Shown piece after piece: positions 7,618-16,228 of a stretch of 47,458 nucleotides of DNA. Below the pieces are notes generated by a model, which was not told the DNA's origin, made no database searches, and saw nothing but the letters and a program-made list of their open reading frames with translations. This stretch comes from Tannerella sp. GTDB taxonomy: Bacteria > Bacteroidota > Bacteroidia > Bacteroidales > Tannerellaceae. The stretch covers positions 1-47,458 of the forward strand of contig NZ_JAUMYS010000014.1 in NCBI RefSeq assembly GCF_030528505.1, read 5' to 3'. Both the position numbers and the translations under genes were made by a program. The first letter of the stretch is position 1; every line of letters begins with the position of its first letter.

Positions 7618-7993
7618 CGGATGACGAATTACGAGGTTTGAACACGAATGGCGCAAATCAACGTAAATACATTTTTTGTGTGATGTTAAAACAATAATGC
7701 ACCACGCAAATCGGCGGTGTGTCATAACGGGCAAACTGCTTCGTTGCTTGCGGAATGAGAGCTCGGTCACATCCCTTAGTATGCTCCCTTACCCTCATTC
7801 TTAGCGCCTTGCTTTTTATCCATTCTTACACACCTAAAGAGGGTGTGCCCAGACATTGCATTTTGACACACCCTCATATTCATATCAACGCCATGGCGGG
7901 CGAACACAGAGGTTCGCCTCTACGCGGCAGACAACTCAACAATCAAACAACTCAACGCCCGAAAGGCATTCAACGCCTGAAAGGAGAGACACG
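7618..7993. repeat. Intergenic region with dispersed-repeat fragments and a hairpin
   Basis: Between the convergent porE and epimerase genes there is no credible gene. Present are a GACGAATTACGA repeat unit at 7622-7634 (also seen near 18410 and 47270), a 15-nt block GGCGGTGTGTCATAA (7713-7727) identical to 1826-1840, and a perfect 9-bp stem GAGGGTGTG (7839-7847)/CACACCCTC (7867-7875). Near 7937-7985 is a piece resembling the interior of the MITE-like repeat (ACAACTCAACGCCCGAAAGG). The hairpin could terminate transcription from both sides. Confidence 0.5.
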
Positions 7994-9148
7994 CTACTTC
8001 TTCCGAACGTCAATGCCGATGCCCGGTTTATCGGTAGGTTTCATGATGCCGTCCTGCAATGTAGCGCCGCGGCACCAGTCCGATTCGGGCTTGATAAGCA
8101 GGCTGCCGTCGAGGTCGCAAAAATCGACGGCCGGAGCGAGTTGTGTGGCTGCCGAGATGGCGCATGAGCTTTCGGTCATGCAGCCGATCATCACCCGCAT
8201 GTCAAGCGAGCGGGTCAGATTGGCCATCTTCCACGCTTCGCGCAGTCCGGTACATTTCATCAGTTTGATGTTAATACCGCTGTAAACGCCTTTCAGTCGC
8301 GGAATGTCCGTCAAACGTTGCACGGCTTCATCGGCAAAGACAGGCAGCGGACTATGTTCCGTAACCCACGCATTATCGTCAAGTTTCTTCTTCGACATGG
8401 GCTGTTCAACCATCACGATGCCTTTTTCTTTCAACCACAAAATCATATCGAGCGCATGATGCTTGTCTGTCCAGCCCTGATTGGCATCGACGGCGAGCGG
8501 GATGTCGGTTACTTCGCGGATCGTCTCGATCATCGTTTTATCATGCTCCGTTCCGAGTTTAACTTTCAGGATACGGAAATCGTTGAGGTACTCTTTCGTC
8601 TTTCTGCGAACGATATCAGGCTCGTCGATACCGATCGTGTACGTCGTCGGAGGAATATGATCGGGATTCAGTCCCCAAATCTTGTACCACGGCTGCCCCA
8701 TAAGCTTGCCCACGAGGTCGTGCAGTGCAATATCGACGGCAGCTTTCGAAGCCGTATTGTTTTCGCCGAGACGATCGACATACGTCAGAATATCCTCCAT
8801 TTCGAACGGCGTGCGGAAACGATCTAACTTCACCCGCTCCAGAAAAGCGCATACCGAAGCCTGCGACTCGCCCAGATACTGGGGCATGGAGGCTTCACCG
8901 TATCCCGTCACGCCGTCGTATTCGATCTTTGTGCGGACGGTAGGTGTCATGGTGCGCGAATAGGTAGATACGGTGAATGTATACCTCAGTTGTAAATCGA
9001 CCGGTTCGAACGTCAGTTTCATTTTACCGTCGAGGGCTGCCGACTTCATCAGAGCGAACGGCGCGGCATGCGATGAGTCGAGCGACAGGCTGCCTGCCGC
9101 TGCCGCCAGCGCTGCCGTTTTCAAAAAATTCCTGCGATTCTGTTTCAT
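7994..9148 (-). CDS. L-Ala-D/L-Glu (dipeptide) epimerase, enolase superfamily, with Tat-type signal
   Basis: 384 aa. It belongs to the muconate-lactonizing branch of the enolase superfamily: ILKVKLGTEHDK holds the KxK catalytic pair, LAVDANQGW the first metal Asp, VEQPM the Glu, FADEAV the next acidic ligand, and IKLMKCTG the opposite Lys. Together with the preceding NlpC/P60 gene this is the usual Bacteroidetes murein-peptide cassette, in which the peptidase releases L-Ala-D-Glu and the epimerase converts it to L-Ala-L-Glu. The N-terminus QNRRNFLKTAALAAAAGSL is a twin-arginine-like signal, implying export. The start at 9148 overlaps the upstream stop as ATGA; an in-frame ATG at 9160 is the alternative. 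Confidence 0.85.
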   Translation of the reverse strand: MKQNRRNFLKTAALAAAAGSLSLDSSHAAPFALMKSAALDGKMKLTFEPVDLQLRYTFTVSTYSRTMTPTVRTKIEYDGVTGYGEASMPQYLGESQASVCAFLERVKLDRFRTPFEMEDILTYVDRLGENNTASKAAVDIALHDLVGKLMGQPWYKIWGLNPDHIPPTTYTIGIDEPDIVRRKTKEYLNDFRILKVKLGTEHDKTMIETIREVTDIPLAVDANQGWTDKHHALDMILWLKEKGIVMVEQPMSKKKLDDNAWVTEHSPLPVFADEAVQRLTDIPRLKGVYSGINIKLMKCTGLREAWKMANLTRSLDMRVMIGCMTESSCAISAATQLAPAVDFCDLDGSLLIKPESDWCRGATLQDGIMKPTDKPGIGIDVRKK

Positions 9149-10221
9149 TGTTTGTTCCATGTGTTTTGGTAATACGAATTATTTTTAATCGTGCTGATTC
9201 CGGGCCATTCACGAGCGCCGATGATACGACAGGCACGCACAAACTCCGACGCGTTCAGCGCATCGTAGTTCGAAGCGGACGGGTTAAGGCTGCCGACCTT
9301 TACCTGTGTAGCCTCATGGATAAATTCATCGTTGCCCATATAAATCCCGACATGACGGATACGGTCTCGGCTCTTTCCGAAGAAAAGCAAATCCCCCGGA
9401 CGCAGATTCCCGTATCCGTTCGTGATATCAATCTGTTCGCCGGTGACGCATTGCTGCGACGCATCGCGTTGGAGAATAAGGCCGTGAAGGAAGAAGACCG
9501 TCTTGACGAGTCCGCTGCAATCCATCGCTTTCGACGACGTGCCGCCCCAGAGGTAAGGCACCCCCATAAACGACTGTGCGGTAGCCAGGATACTCTCGGC
9601 CGTCAGGTTGATACGCTTCAGCCATTCGTCGACCGGCTGCGCTTCGCCTTTCAGGACAAAAGCCGTTCGCCCGTCAGGATATGAGATGCGATAGAACGCA
9701 CCCGTTTTACCTTCGAGACGGAGCATATTGCCCGCCACTAAGTCCGAAACAGGAGGCGACTTGCGGTCGGCACGCGAATAAGCAAAGCCGTGATGAGCCA
9801 GAAAAATGATCTTCGGAGTGTCTGTCCACGCAGTAAAGGTGGCGGCATTCATCTCGGTCACGTTGCCGGACTTCGTATATCCCGTATAATTGTCGGGCGT
9901 TTGAATACGCAGCCAGCCGTCGTGCCGTTCCAGAATACGGACAGGGGTGCCCAGCAGCGCCTGTGTCGCCATTTCGGCCGGATATCTGCCCTGCGTGCGG
10001 ATACTGGCAACCGAAAGCGTCACCACGCCATACGTCCGTTCGCCCATCGCCACGGATGGTTCGAGAGGAACAGGCAGCGTTTGAAGGCTCAGTCGGCGTA
10101 CGGGAACCGTATCTTGAGGCGTTTGCCGTACCGTATCTGTAGTTGCGAGGAAATTTCCCTTCGCCGTTGTCAGCGAAGCGAAGCATAGAAGCGAGAAAAC
10201 AGCATATAAAAATCGTTTCAT
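9145..10221 (-). CDS. NlpC/P60 family murein endopeptidase with SH3-like domains
   Basis: 358 aa, exported: MKRFLYAVFSLLCFASLTTA is a signal peptide. The middle contains bacterial SH3-like repeats (around VRILERHDGWLRIQTPDNY and MLRLEGKTGAFYRISYPDG). The C-terminal NlpC/P60 papain-like domain shows the catalytic Cys in MDCSGLVKTVFF, the His in RHVGIYMGNDEF and the following FIHEA segment. By analogy with YkfC-type enzymes it cleaves the gamma-D-Glu bond in murein peptides. It overlaps the epimerase gene by 4 nt, so the two are translationally coupled. The ATG at 10221 is preferred over 10260 because it begins the signal peptide. The gene is divergent from a beta-barrel protein gene. Confidence 0.85.
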   Translation of the reverse strand: MKRFLYAVFSLLCFASLTTAKGNFLATTDTVRQTPQDTVPVRRLSLQTLPVPLEPSVAMGERTYGVVTLSVASIRTQGRYPAEMATQALLGTPVRILERHDGWLRIQTPDNYTGYTKSGNVTEMNAATFTAWTDTPKIIFLAHHGFAYSRADRKSPPVSDLVAGNMLRLEGKTGAFYRISYPDGRTAFVLKGEAQPVDEWLKRINLTAESILATAQSFMGVPYLWGGTSSKAMDCSGLVKTVFFLHGLILQRDASQQCVTGEQIDITNGYGNLRPGDLLFFGKSRDRIRHVGIYMGNDEFIHEATQVKVGSLNPSASNYDALNASEFVRACRIIGAREWPGISTIKNNSYYQNTWNKQ

Positions 10222-10514
10222 GATAGAATGAATTAAAAAAACCGGATAAAGATAAGGCATATTTTACGAATACAAAAAATGAAACTCCGGCTCTCCTTTC
10301 ACCATATAATCGCAAATAAATGGGATAGAAAAGATAACAAATTTTCAGAAAAGCGATTATTTTTCTATCGATCAGGAAGGATGTCCCCATTCGTCATACG
10401 ATATCCATCCCATAATAACCCATCTTTTTTTAACTCGCGATGCAGCGTTTTGGATGTTTTTTGCATCATGCTTTATATAAAGATTGGAACACTGTATTTA
10501 AAAGCAATTGTATC

Positions 10515-11318
10515 ATGAAAAAAAAGCTACTTTTATTGTTCGTTGTGTCGGCATTGACCGGAGCGATGCACCTCCTGCAGGCACAACAGGATTACAGGCC
10601 CAAAAAGGGCTACGTGCATCTGAAAAACGGAACCGTACTGAAAGGAAAGTACGTCTATGCGCCTGCTCTCGACAGAATCAGGGTGATCAGCGGCGGCGAA
10701 ACCGTCGTTTTCTCCACGGACGAGATTGAAAAAGTATCGAACGGCAAAGGGCCGGACATTGTTCGGGTGGAAGGAGGTGAACCCTTTTCCTACAAGCCGC
10801 AGCGGTTGTTCAGTCTGAATGAGCTGGGCATTCTCATAGGCAACGCGGACAACGAACTGAAAGCGCCTTTTATTTTCAACACTTCTCTTCATTTCCGCCT
10901 GTGGCGAGGACTGTCTGCCGGCGCAGGCACAGGGATCGAGATTTATAAGGAAGCCTATCTGCCCGTCTTCGCGCATGCGATGTACACGTTCGGGAACGAC
11001 CGTCGCGTCTCGCCTTTTGTATCGCTACAGGGAGGATATGAGATTCCGCTCGAAGGTTCGCGCCTGAAGTATGCCGACATTCGTCCAGAACGATATGATT
11101 GGATCGGGCCTCCGCCGGAAGTAACCGATACAAAAGCGAAAGGAGGCTGGCTCATTCATCCGTCCGTCGGATTCACTTACCAGCTGAGCGAAGGCTTTGC
11201 CATGGGGCTCTCGGTAGGCTATCGTCATCATGCGTTACGCTACAAAGCGAACGAAGATTATTCGATGGATGTGAAATATGACCGTTTGTGTGTGAAATTA
11301 GGATTTATCTTCAATTAA
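10515..11318 (+). CDS. Exported protein, probable outer-membrane beta-barrel, unknown function
   Basis: 267 aa. MKKKLLLLFVVSALTGAMHLLQAQ is a signal peptide. Residues ~30-90 form a small beta-rich region (GYVHLKNGTVLKGKYVYAP, VFSTDEIEKVSNGKG) like the short repeats often found before Bacteroidetes barrels. The rest alternates hydrophobic and polar residues and ends YDRLCVKLGFIFN, with terminal Phe and amphipathic strands typical of outer-membrane barrels. I do not recognise a specific family. The ATG at 10515 is chosen because it opens the signal peptide. A lipoprotein gene follows 13 nt downstream and is probably cotranscribed. Confidence 0.65.
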   Translation: MKKKLLLLFVVSALTGAMHLLQAQQDYRPKKGYVHLKNGTVLKGKYVYAPALDRIRVISGGETVVFSTDEIEKVSNGKGPDIVRVEGGEPFSYKPQRLFSLNELGILIGNADNELKAPFIFNTSLHFRLWRGLSAGAGTGIEIYKEAYLPVFAHAMYTFGNDRRVSPFVSLQGGYEIPLEGSRLKYADIRPERYDWIGPPPEVTDTKAKGGWLIHPSVGFTYQLSEGFAMGLSVGYRHHALRYKANEDYSMDVKYDRLCVKLGFIFN

Positions 11319-11331
11319 AAAAAACTGCTTT

Positions 11332-12636
11332 ATGAAACGCTTTCATTTTATTCTATCCGCATTCTGTGCGCTACTGTTTCTGTCGGCCTGTGTCGACGAA
11401 TACTCCGAAACGTACACGGCCTATACTCCGGTGTATCTGTCGTACGGCGATTTGCGAAGCGCCGTCAAGCCCTCCTCTCCCCGTTCGATCGAGAAACCCG
11501 GGAAGATTTACTTCAAGGGAGAGATGTTATATATCGTCGAGCGTCTAAAAGGTATTCACATGGTCGATGTGTCCGATCGTTCCCATCCGCAAAACGTGCG
11601 GTTTATAGAACTTCCGGGCTGTGTAGACCTGGCCGTTAAGAACAATACGCTTTACGCCGACAGCTACGTCGATCTTGTGACGCTCGATATCTCCGATCCG
11701 AAGCAAGTAAAAGAAATCGGACGCATCAAGAACGCTTTCCGCTACACTATACCGCCCACCGAACGGCCGCTTCGCACGGACCGTATCGATCAAGAGAAAG
11801 GCGTCGTGATCGACTGGACAGAGCAAAGAATTACCCGTAAGCTCGAAGAAAGACCCCGCGTTTACTATCCCATGCGTCCGTGGGACAACTGGCACAAAAG
11901 AAATGAGTTCTTGAGCCTCGGAGGAGGCTCCGGTTCTTCGGGATCTACCGGATCGACCTTCGGAAAAGCCGGCTCTATGGCACGCTTCGGGTTGTACGAC
12001 TCATACCTGTATGCCGTCGACGAGACGAGCGTTCAACGGTTCGATGTCTCGGAAGAGCGTTCTCCGAAGACGCACGGTGGCCCGCAGCATGTCGGAGGTG
12101 GCATCGAAACGATGTTTATTTACGATAAGCACATGTTTTTCGGTACCCGCTCGGGCATGCTGGTCTATTCGCTCGAAAATCCCGTCATGTTGCAACGCAA
12201 GGCGAGTTACTGGCACATCACCGCCTGCGATCCTGTGGTGGTCGAAAATGGATACGCCTATGTTACGCTCCGAGCAGGAGTACAATGCCGGAATCAAAGC
12301 ATCAACCGGTTGGATGTGCTCAAACTGTCGGACGACTACCGGGCGATTACCCCCGTAAACATGGTCAATCTGACCGAGCCTTACGGTCTGGGAATCGATA
12401 AAGAGATGCTGTTTATATGCGACGGAAAGGCCGGTTTGAAAGTATTCGATGTCACCGACAAAAAGAAGATCGAAAATAACCTGATCGCCGGGTTTCCGTC
12501 GATTCAGGCTTTCGACGTCATCCCCGTCAACGGTTACCTCTTTATGATCGGGAACGACGGATTCTATCTCTACGACTATTCAAACCCGAAGCAAATTAAA
12601 CTGACCGGAAAAATTCCGGTCGTCAAAAAAGAGTAA
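11332..12636 (+). CDS. Lipoprotein with LVIVD-type beta-propeller repeats
   Basis: 434 aa. The signal peptide ends FCALLFLSAC, a lipobox with Cys20. The body contains repeats of the LVIVD type: GIHMVDVSDRSHPQNVRF, LVTLDISDPKQVKEIG, GLKVFDVTDKKKIENN and GFYLYDYSNPKQIKLTG, each a strand with D-x-S-x-P, the pattern of surface propellers in Bacteroidetes. A low-complexity linker GGGSGSSGSTGS lies near residue 200. Its function is unknown; it is probably a surface or periplasmic lipoprotein acting with the barrel protein encoded just upstream. Confidence 0.7.
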   Translation: MKRFHFILSAFCALLFLSACVDEYSETYTAYTPVYLSYGDLRSAVKPSSPRSIEKPGKIYFKGEMLYIVERLKGIHMVDVSDRSHPQNVRFIELPGCVDLAVKNNTLYADSYVDLVTLDISDPKQVKEIGRIKNAFRYTIPPTERPLRTDRIDQEKGVVIDWTEQRITRKLEERPRVYYPMRPWDNWHKRNEFLSLGGGSGSSGSTGSTFGKAGSMARFGLYDSYLYAVDETSVQRFDVSEERSPKTHGGPQHVGGGIETMFIYDKHMFFGTRSGMLVYSLENPVMLQRKASYWHITACDPVVVENGYAYVTLRAGVQCRNQSINRLDVLKLSDDYRAITPVNMVNLTEPYGLGIDKEMLFICDGKAGLKVFDVTDKKKIENNLIAGFPSIQAFDVIPVNGYLFMIGNDGFYLYDYSNPKQIKLTGKIPVVKKE

Positions 12637-12709
12637 AGAATGTAAGCCCAAAAAGGACATACGAAAAAGAAAAATCCCTGCCAAAACGTCGGGAACCGGA
12701 TTTTCTATG

Positions 12710-12717
12710 TAAATTTG
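12710..12717 (+). promoter_or_regulatory. -7 promoter box (TAAATTTG) for the DUF4301 gene
   Basis: TAAATTTG matches TAnnTTTG and ends 27 nt before the ATG at 12745. Confidence 0.45.
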
Positions 12718-12744
12718 TGAGCGAATCATATAACAAGAAGAAAT

Positions 12745-14265
12745 ATGTTAACATCTAATGACCTTCAGCTATTGGCTGAAAAGAAGATTACGGAAACCGG
12801 GTTACAGGAGCAACTGGAACGTTTTGTGCAGGGATTTCCATTTCTGGAGATCAAAGCATCGGCATCGGTGACGAAAGGAATCCGCGCGATTTCGGACGAG
12901 GAGTGCCAACAATACATCGACCGCTGGAAAGCATATCTGGCGCAGAATAAGAAAATACTCAAATTCGTACCAGCTTCGGGAGCGGCCAGTCGCATGTTTA
13001 AAGACTTGTTCAGCTTTCTGTCGGCCTCGTATGAAGTTCCTACAAGCCCGTTTGAGAAGAAGTTTTTCGACAAAATCAGGCGATTCGCCTTTTATCAATC
13101 GCTCGATGCCTGTTGCCAACGAAACGAGGGACAGGATATTTCATCGCTGCTGGCAGCGGGCAAATATAAGGCCGTCGTCAGCAATCTACTCGAAGAAAAA
13201 GGACTGAATTACGGAGCACTGCCGAAAGGCTTGCTGCAATTTCACACTTACGCCGACGGCGCGCGGACAGCGCTTGAGGAACATCTCGTCGAAGGTGCGT
13301 TGTACGCGAAAAACCATGCGGGCGAGGTGAATATTCATCTGACCGTTTCGCCCGAACATCAGCCGTTGTTCGAGCAATTAGTCAAGGAAACGACGCCGGC
13401 CTACGAAAAAGCGTTCGGAGTGCGTTATGCGATATCGTTCAGTACGCAGCTGCCCAGCACCGACACCGTGGCCGTGGATACGAAGAATCAGCCGTTCCGC
13501 GATGCCGACGGACAACTTGTTTTCCGTCCGGGAGGCCACGGGGCGCTCATCGGGAATCTGAATGCGACGGACGCCGATGTCGTATTTATCAAAAACATCG
13601 ACAACGTGGTACCCGACCATTTCAAAGACGCAACGGTCACGTACAAGCAGCTTCTGGCGGGAATACTCGTCGACCTGCAATCGCGAATCGCCGACTACCT
13701 GAAACTGATCGACAGCGGTCGCTATACACCGGAGCAGGTGACGGAGATGATCCGCTTCGTCGAAGATGAACTGTGCATCGAGAACCCCGAGCTGGAGTAC
13801 CTCGAAGATGTCGAAGTGATACTTTACATCAAACGAAAACTACTGCGCCCGCTGCGCGTATGCGGTATGGTGAAGAACGTGGGCGAGCCGGGCGGAGGGC
13901 CTTTCTTTGCCGTCAACCCCGATGGAACGGTCTCTTTGCAGATTCTCGAAAGCTCACAGATTGATATGGACCGACCCGAAGCCCGTCAATTCTTCGAGCA
14001 AGGAACGCACTTTAACCCGGTCGACCTTGTTTGCGCCTTGAAAAGCCCCGACGGAACGAAATACAACCTGCCGGATTTCGTTGACCGGAATACGGGATTT
14101 ATCTCGCAGAAGAGCAAAGACGGACGCGAGCTGAAAGCGCTCGAGCTGCCGGGTTTGTGGAACGGCGCCATGAGTGACTGGAATACGGTATTTGTCGAGG
14201 TACCGATCGAAACGTTCAACCCCGTCAAAACCGTCAACGACCTGCTGCGTCCGCAACATCAGTAA
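12745..14265 (+). CDS. DUF4301 family protein
   Basis: 506 aa, cytoplasmic (no signal or membrane segment). It matches the uncharacterised Bacteroidetes family DUF4301 in length and in segments such as ILKFVPASGAASRMFKDL and VFRPGGHGALIGNLN, where glycine-rich turns next to basic residues suggest nucleotide or sugar-nucleotide binding. Other recognisable blocks are VFIKNIDNVVPDHFK and NVGEPGGGPFFAVNPDG. A nucleotidyltransferase-like role is plausible by motif appearance only. It has its own promoter box and is a single-gene unit. Confidence 0.7.
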   Translation: MLTSNDLQLLAEKKITETGLQEQLERFVQGFPFLEIKASASVTKGIRAISDEECQQYIDRWKAYLAQNKKILKFVPASGAASRMFKDLFSFLSASYEVPTSPFEKKFFDKIRRFAFYQSLDACCQRNEGQDISSLLAAGKYKAVVSNLLEEKGLNYGALPKGLLQFHTYADGARTALEEHLVEGALYAKNHAGEVNIHLTVSPEHQPLFEQLVKETTPAYEKAFGVRYAISFSTQLPSTDTVAVDTKNQPFRDADGQLVFRPGGHGALIGNLNATDADVVFIKNIDNVVPDHFKDATVTYKQLLAGILVDLQSRIADYLKLIDSGRYTPEQVTEMIRFVEDELCIENPELEYLEDVEVILYIKRKLLRPLRVCGMVKNVGEPGGGPFFAVNPDGTVSLQILESSQIDMDRPEARQFFEQGTHFNPVDLVCALKSPDGTKYNLPDFVDRNTGFISQKSKDGRELKALELPGLWNGAMSDWNTVFVEVPIETFNPVKTVNDLLRPQHQ

Positions 14266-14318
14266 AAGCGGACGGACGGTTTTTTTCGGACTGCCGTATG
14301 GCTTTCAAACTTTTTATG

Positions 14319-14326
14319 TATGTTTG
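14319..14326 (+). promoter_or_regulatory. -7 promoter box (TATGTTTG)
   Basis: TATGTTTG matches TAnnTTTG and ends 26 nt before the ATG at 14353 of the small lipoprotein gene. Confidence 0.45.
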
Positions 14327-14352
14327 CAACACGAATTTTAAAATAAAGAACG

Positions 14353-14811
14353 ATGAAAAAGATTGGGTTATTGATCTGTGTGCTGGCCATGGTACTTACT
14401 TCGTGCGAAGGTCCGATGGGCCCTCCCGGAAGAGACGGAGAAGCGCTGAACTGGAAAATCGTATATTATACGGTGAAGGCTGAAGACTGGAAGCTCCTTG
14501 GAAAGAAGGATGAACTCGGTTCACATTTTATGTATGAGTTTAAGGAAGAGGCCCTGACCAAAACGATTTATAAGGATGGCAAAATTGTCGGCTATCTGAT
14601 ACAGGACGAGGGAAAGAGTTCGGAAGTACAGACTCCGCTGCCTTATACCATTCCGTTGGGAAAAGAGGTGAACGGCAAAACGGATTTATGGTCTGAAATC
14701 TATACATTCGACTTTATGCCCGGCTCCATTGCTTTCCATTTATTCTACAGCGATTTCTACACCGGAAATCCTCCGCCGACATGCACGTTCCGCATCGTCA
14801 TGAACTGGTAA
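14353..14811 (+). CDS. Small lipoprotein with a collagen-like GPMGPPGRDG segment
   Basis: 152 aa. The signal peptide ends LAMVLTSC, and the mature protein begins CEGPMGPPGRDG, three Gly-X-Y triplets directly after the lipidated Cys. The rest is an acidic/basic mixed domain rich in aromatic residues (WKIVYYTVKAEDWKLL, SIAFHLFYSDFY) with no assignable family. Bacteroidetes have many such short lipoproteins of unknown role. The next gene starts 4 nt after its stop, so the two are probably cotranscribed. Confidence 0.7.
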   Translation: MKKIGLLICVLAMVLTSCEGPMGPPGRDGEALNWKIVYYTVKAEDWKLLGKKDELGSHFMYEFKEEALTKTIYKDGKIVGYLIQDEGKSSEVQTPLPYTIPLGKEVNGKTDLWSEIYTFDFMPGSIAFHLFYSDFYTGNPPPTCTFRIVMNW

Positions 14812-14815
14812 GACG

Positions 14816-16165
14816 ATGACAGACGGATCATTCGAGATGATAGCCAAGACGCTCTACGGGTTAGAGGATGTCTTGGCCGAAGAATTGACGGCGCTCAGCG
14901 CCGGGAACGTGCAGAAGGGGCGACGCATGGTATCGTTCACGGGCGACAAAAGCATGCTCTATAAAGCAAACTTTCATTGTCGTACGGCGCTGCGTATTCT
15001 CGTACCGATCGCGCGCTTTCGGGCGAACAACGCCGATACGGTATATCAGGAAGTGAAACAAATCGAATGGGAGAAGTATCTCTCGCCCGAAAAGACATTT
15101 TCGGTCGATGCCGTAATCTATTCCGAAGACTTTCACCACTCCAAGTTTGTCGCTTACCGCACGAAAGACGCGATTGCCGATTATTTCAGCGAACGTGTGG
15201 GAGAACGGCCGTCGGTACGTTTAAGCAACCCGGACCTGTATATCAATATTCACATCTCACACAAAGATTGCACGCTGTCCATCGACAGTTCGGGCGAGAG
15301 CCTTCACAAGCGCGGTTATCGAACGACACAGGGCGAAGCGCCCCTCAACGAAGTGCTTGCCGCCGGCATGATCCTGAAAACGGGATGGCGGGGCGAGTCG
15401 CATTTCGTCGACCCCATGTGCGGATCGGGCACCCTGCTGATCGAAGCGGCCATGATTGCTCTGAACATCGCCCCGGGTATCTACCGCAAGGGCTTTGCCT
15501 TTGAGCGATGGCCCGATTTCGACCGCGACCTGTTCGACGAAATCTACAACGACGACTCCTCCGAACGCGAATTTTCGTTCAAATGCTACGGGTCGGACAT
15601 CTCGCCGGTAACCGTCCAAAAAGCCGAAAAGAATATCCGGAGCGCGGGCCTGACGAAATACATCGAATTGCAAACGCTGCCTTTTCAGCAATTCACCGAA
15701 GCGCCGCAGCCGGGTATTCTCATCACCAATCCGCCCTATGGCGAACGTATCACGCCCGACAATATCAGCGAATTGTACAGTATGATCGGCGAACGGCTGA
15801 AGCACGTATTCACCGGATACAGCGCATGGATACTCAGCTACAAAGACGAGTGTTTCGACCGTATCGGATTGCGTCCCAAACACAAAATAAAATTACGGAA
15901 CGGCGACCTCCAATGCGAGTACCGATGCTACGAGCTGTTTGCCGGAACGAATAAAGCGTACAAGAAGGCTGAGGGCGAAAGAAAAAAAGCAGCGCCTCGG
16001 GCAATCGCCGAAAAGCAAAACCGGAAGGAAATGGCTTCGGGCAATTACCCGAAAGCAGAAAACAAAGTGAAACAGCCTTCGGGCGGTTACCCGAAAGGTG
16101 AAAACAAACGGAAACGGCCTTCGGGCAGTTACCCGAAGGGCTACCGAAATATCTCGGAGCCGTAA
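14816..16165 (+). CDS. THUMP-domain class I SAM-dependent RNA methyltransferase (RlmL/YpsC-like)
   Basis: 449 aa. An N-terminal THUMP-type RNA-binding region (about 1-165, with MIAKTLYGLEDVLAEEL and the SIDSSGESLHKRGYR junction) precedes a Rossmann methyltransferase: FVDPMCGSGTLLIEAAMIA is the SAM-binding motif and ITNPPYGERI the catalytic NPPY of N2-guanine methyltransferases. By family it should modify guanine in 23S rRNA. The last ~60 residues are unusual: a very basic tail made of 14-residue repeats (SGNYPKAENKVKQP, SGGYPKGENKRKRP, SGSYPKGYRNISEP), which could help RNA binding. ptpA follows ~60 nt later. Confidence 0.85.
   Translation: MTDGSFEMIAKTLYGLEDVLAEELTALSAGNVQKGRRMVSFTGDKSMLYKANFHCRTALRILVPIARFRANNADTVYQEVKQIEWEKYLSPEKTFSVDAVIYSEDFHHSKFVAYRTKDAIADYFSERVGERPSVRLSNPDLYINIHISHKDCTLSIDSSGESLHKRGYRTTQGEAPLNEVLAAGMILKTGWRGESHFVDPMCGSGTLLIEAAMIALNIAPGIYRKGFAFERWPDFDRDLFDEIYNDDSSEREFSFKCYGSDISPVTVQKAEKNIRSAGLTKYIELQTLPFQQFTEAPQPGILITNPPYGERITPDNISELYSMIGERLKHVFTGYSAWILSYKDECFDRIGLRPKHKIKLRNGDLQCEYRCYELFAGTNKAYKKAEGERKKAAPRAIAEKQNRKEMASGNYPKAENKVKQPSGGYPKGENKRKRPSGSYPKGYRNISEP
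15994..16142 (+). repeat. 42-nt tandem repeat with dyads inside the methyltransferase 3' end
   Basis: CTTCGGG motifs begin at 16035, 16077 and 16119, spaced exactly 42 nt. Each opens an imperfect palindrome such as TTCGGGCAATTACCCGAA. A more diverged unit precedes at about 15995. The period is a multiple of 3, so the protein gains a 14-residue repeat and the frame stays open. Confidence 0.85.
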
Positions 16166-16228
16166 AAACCGTACAGCGACGTCAGAAAAAAGACGAACGA
16201 CATGAACTCAACCCTAAAAAACAAACCG

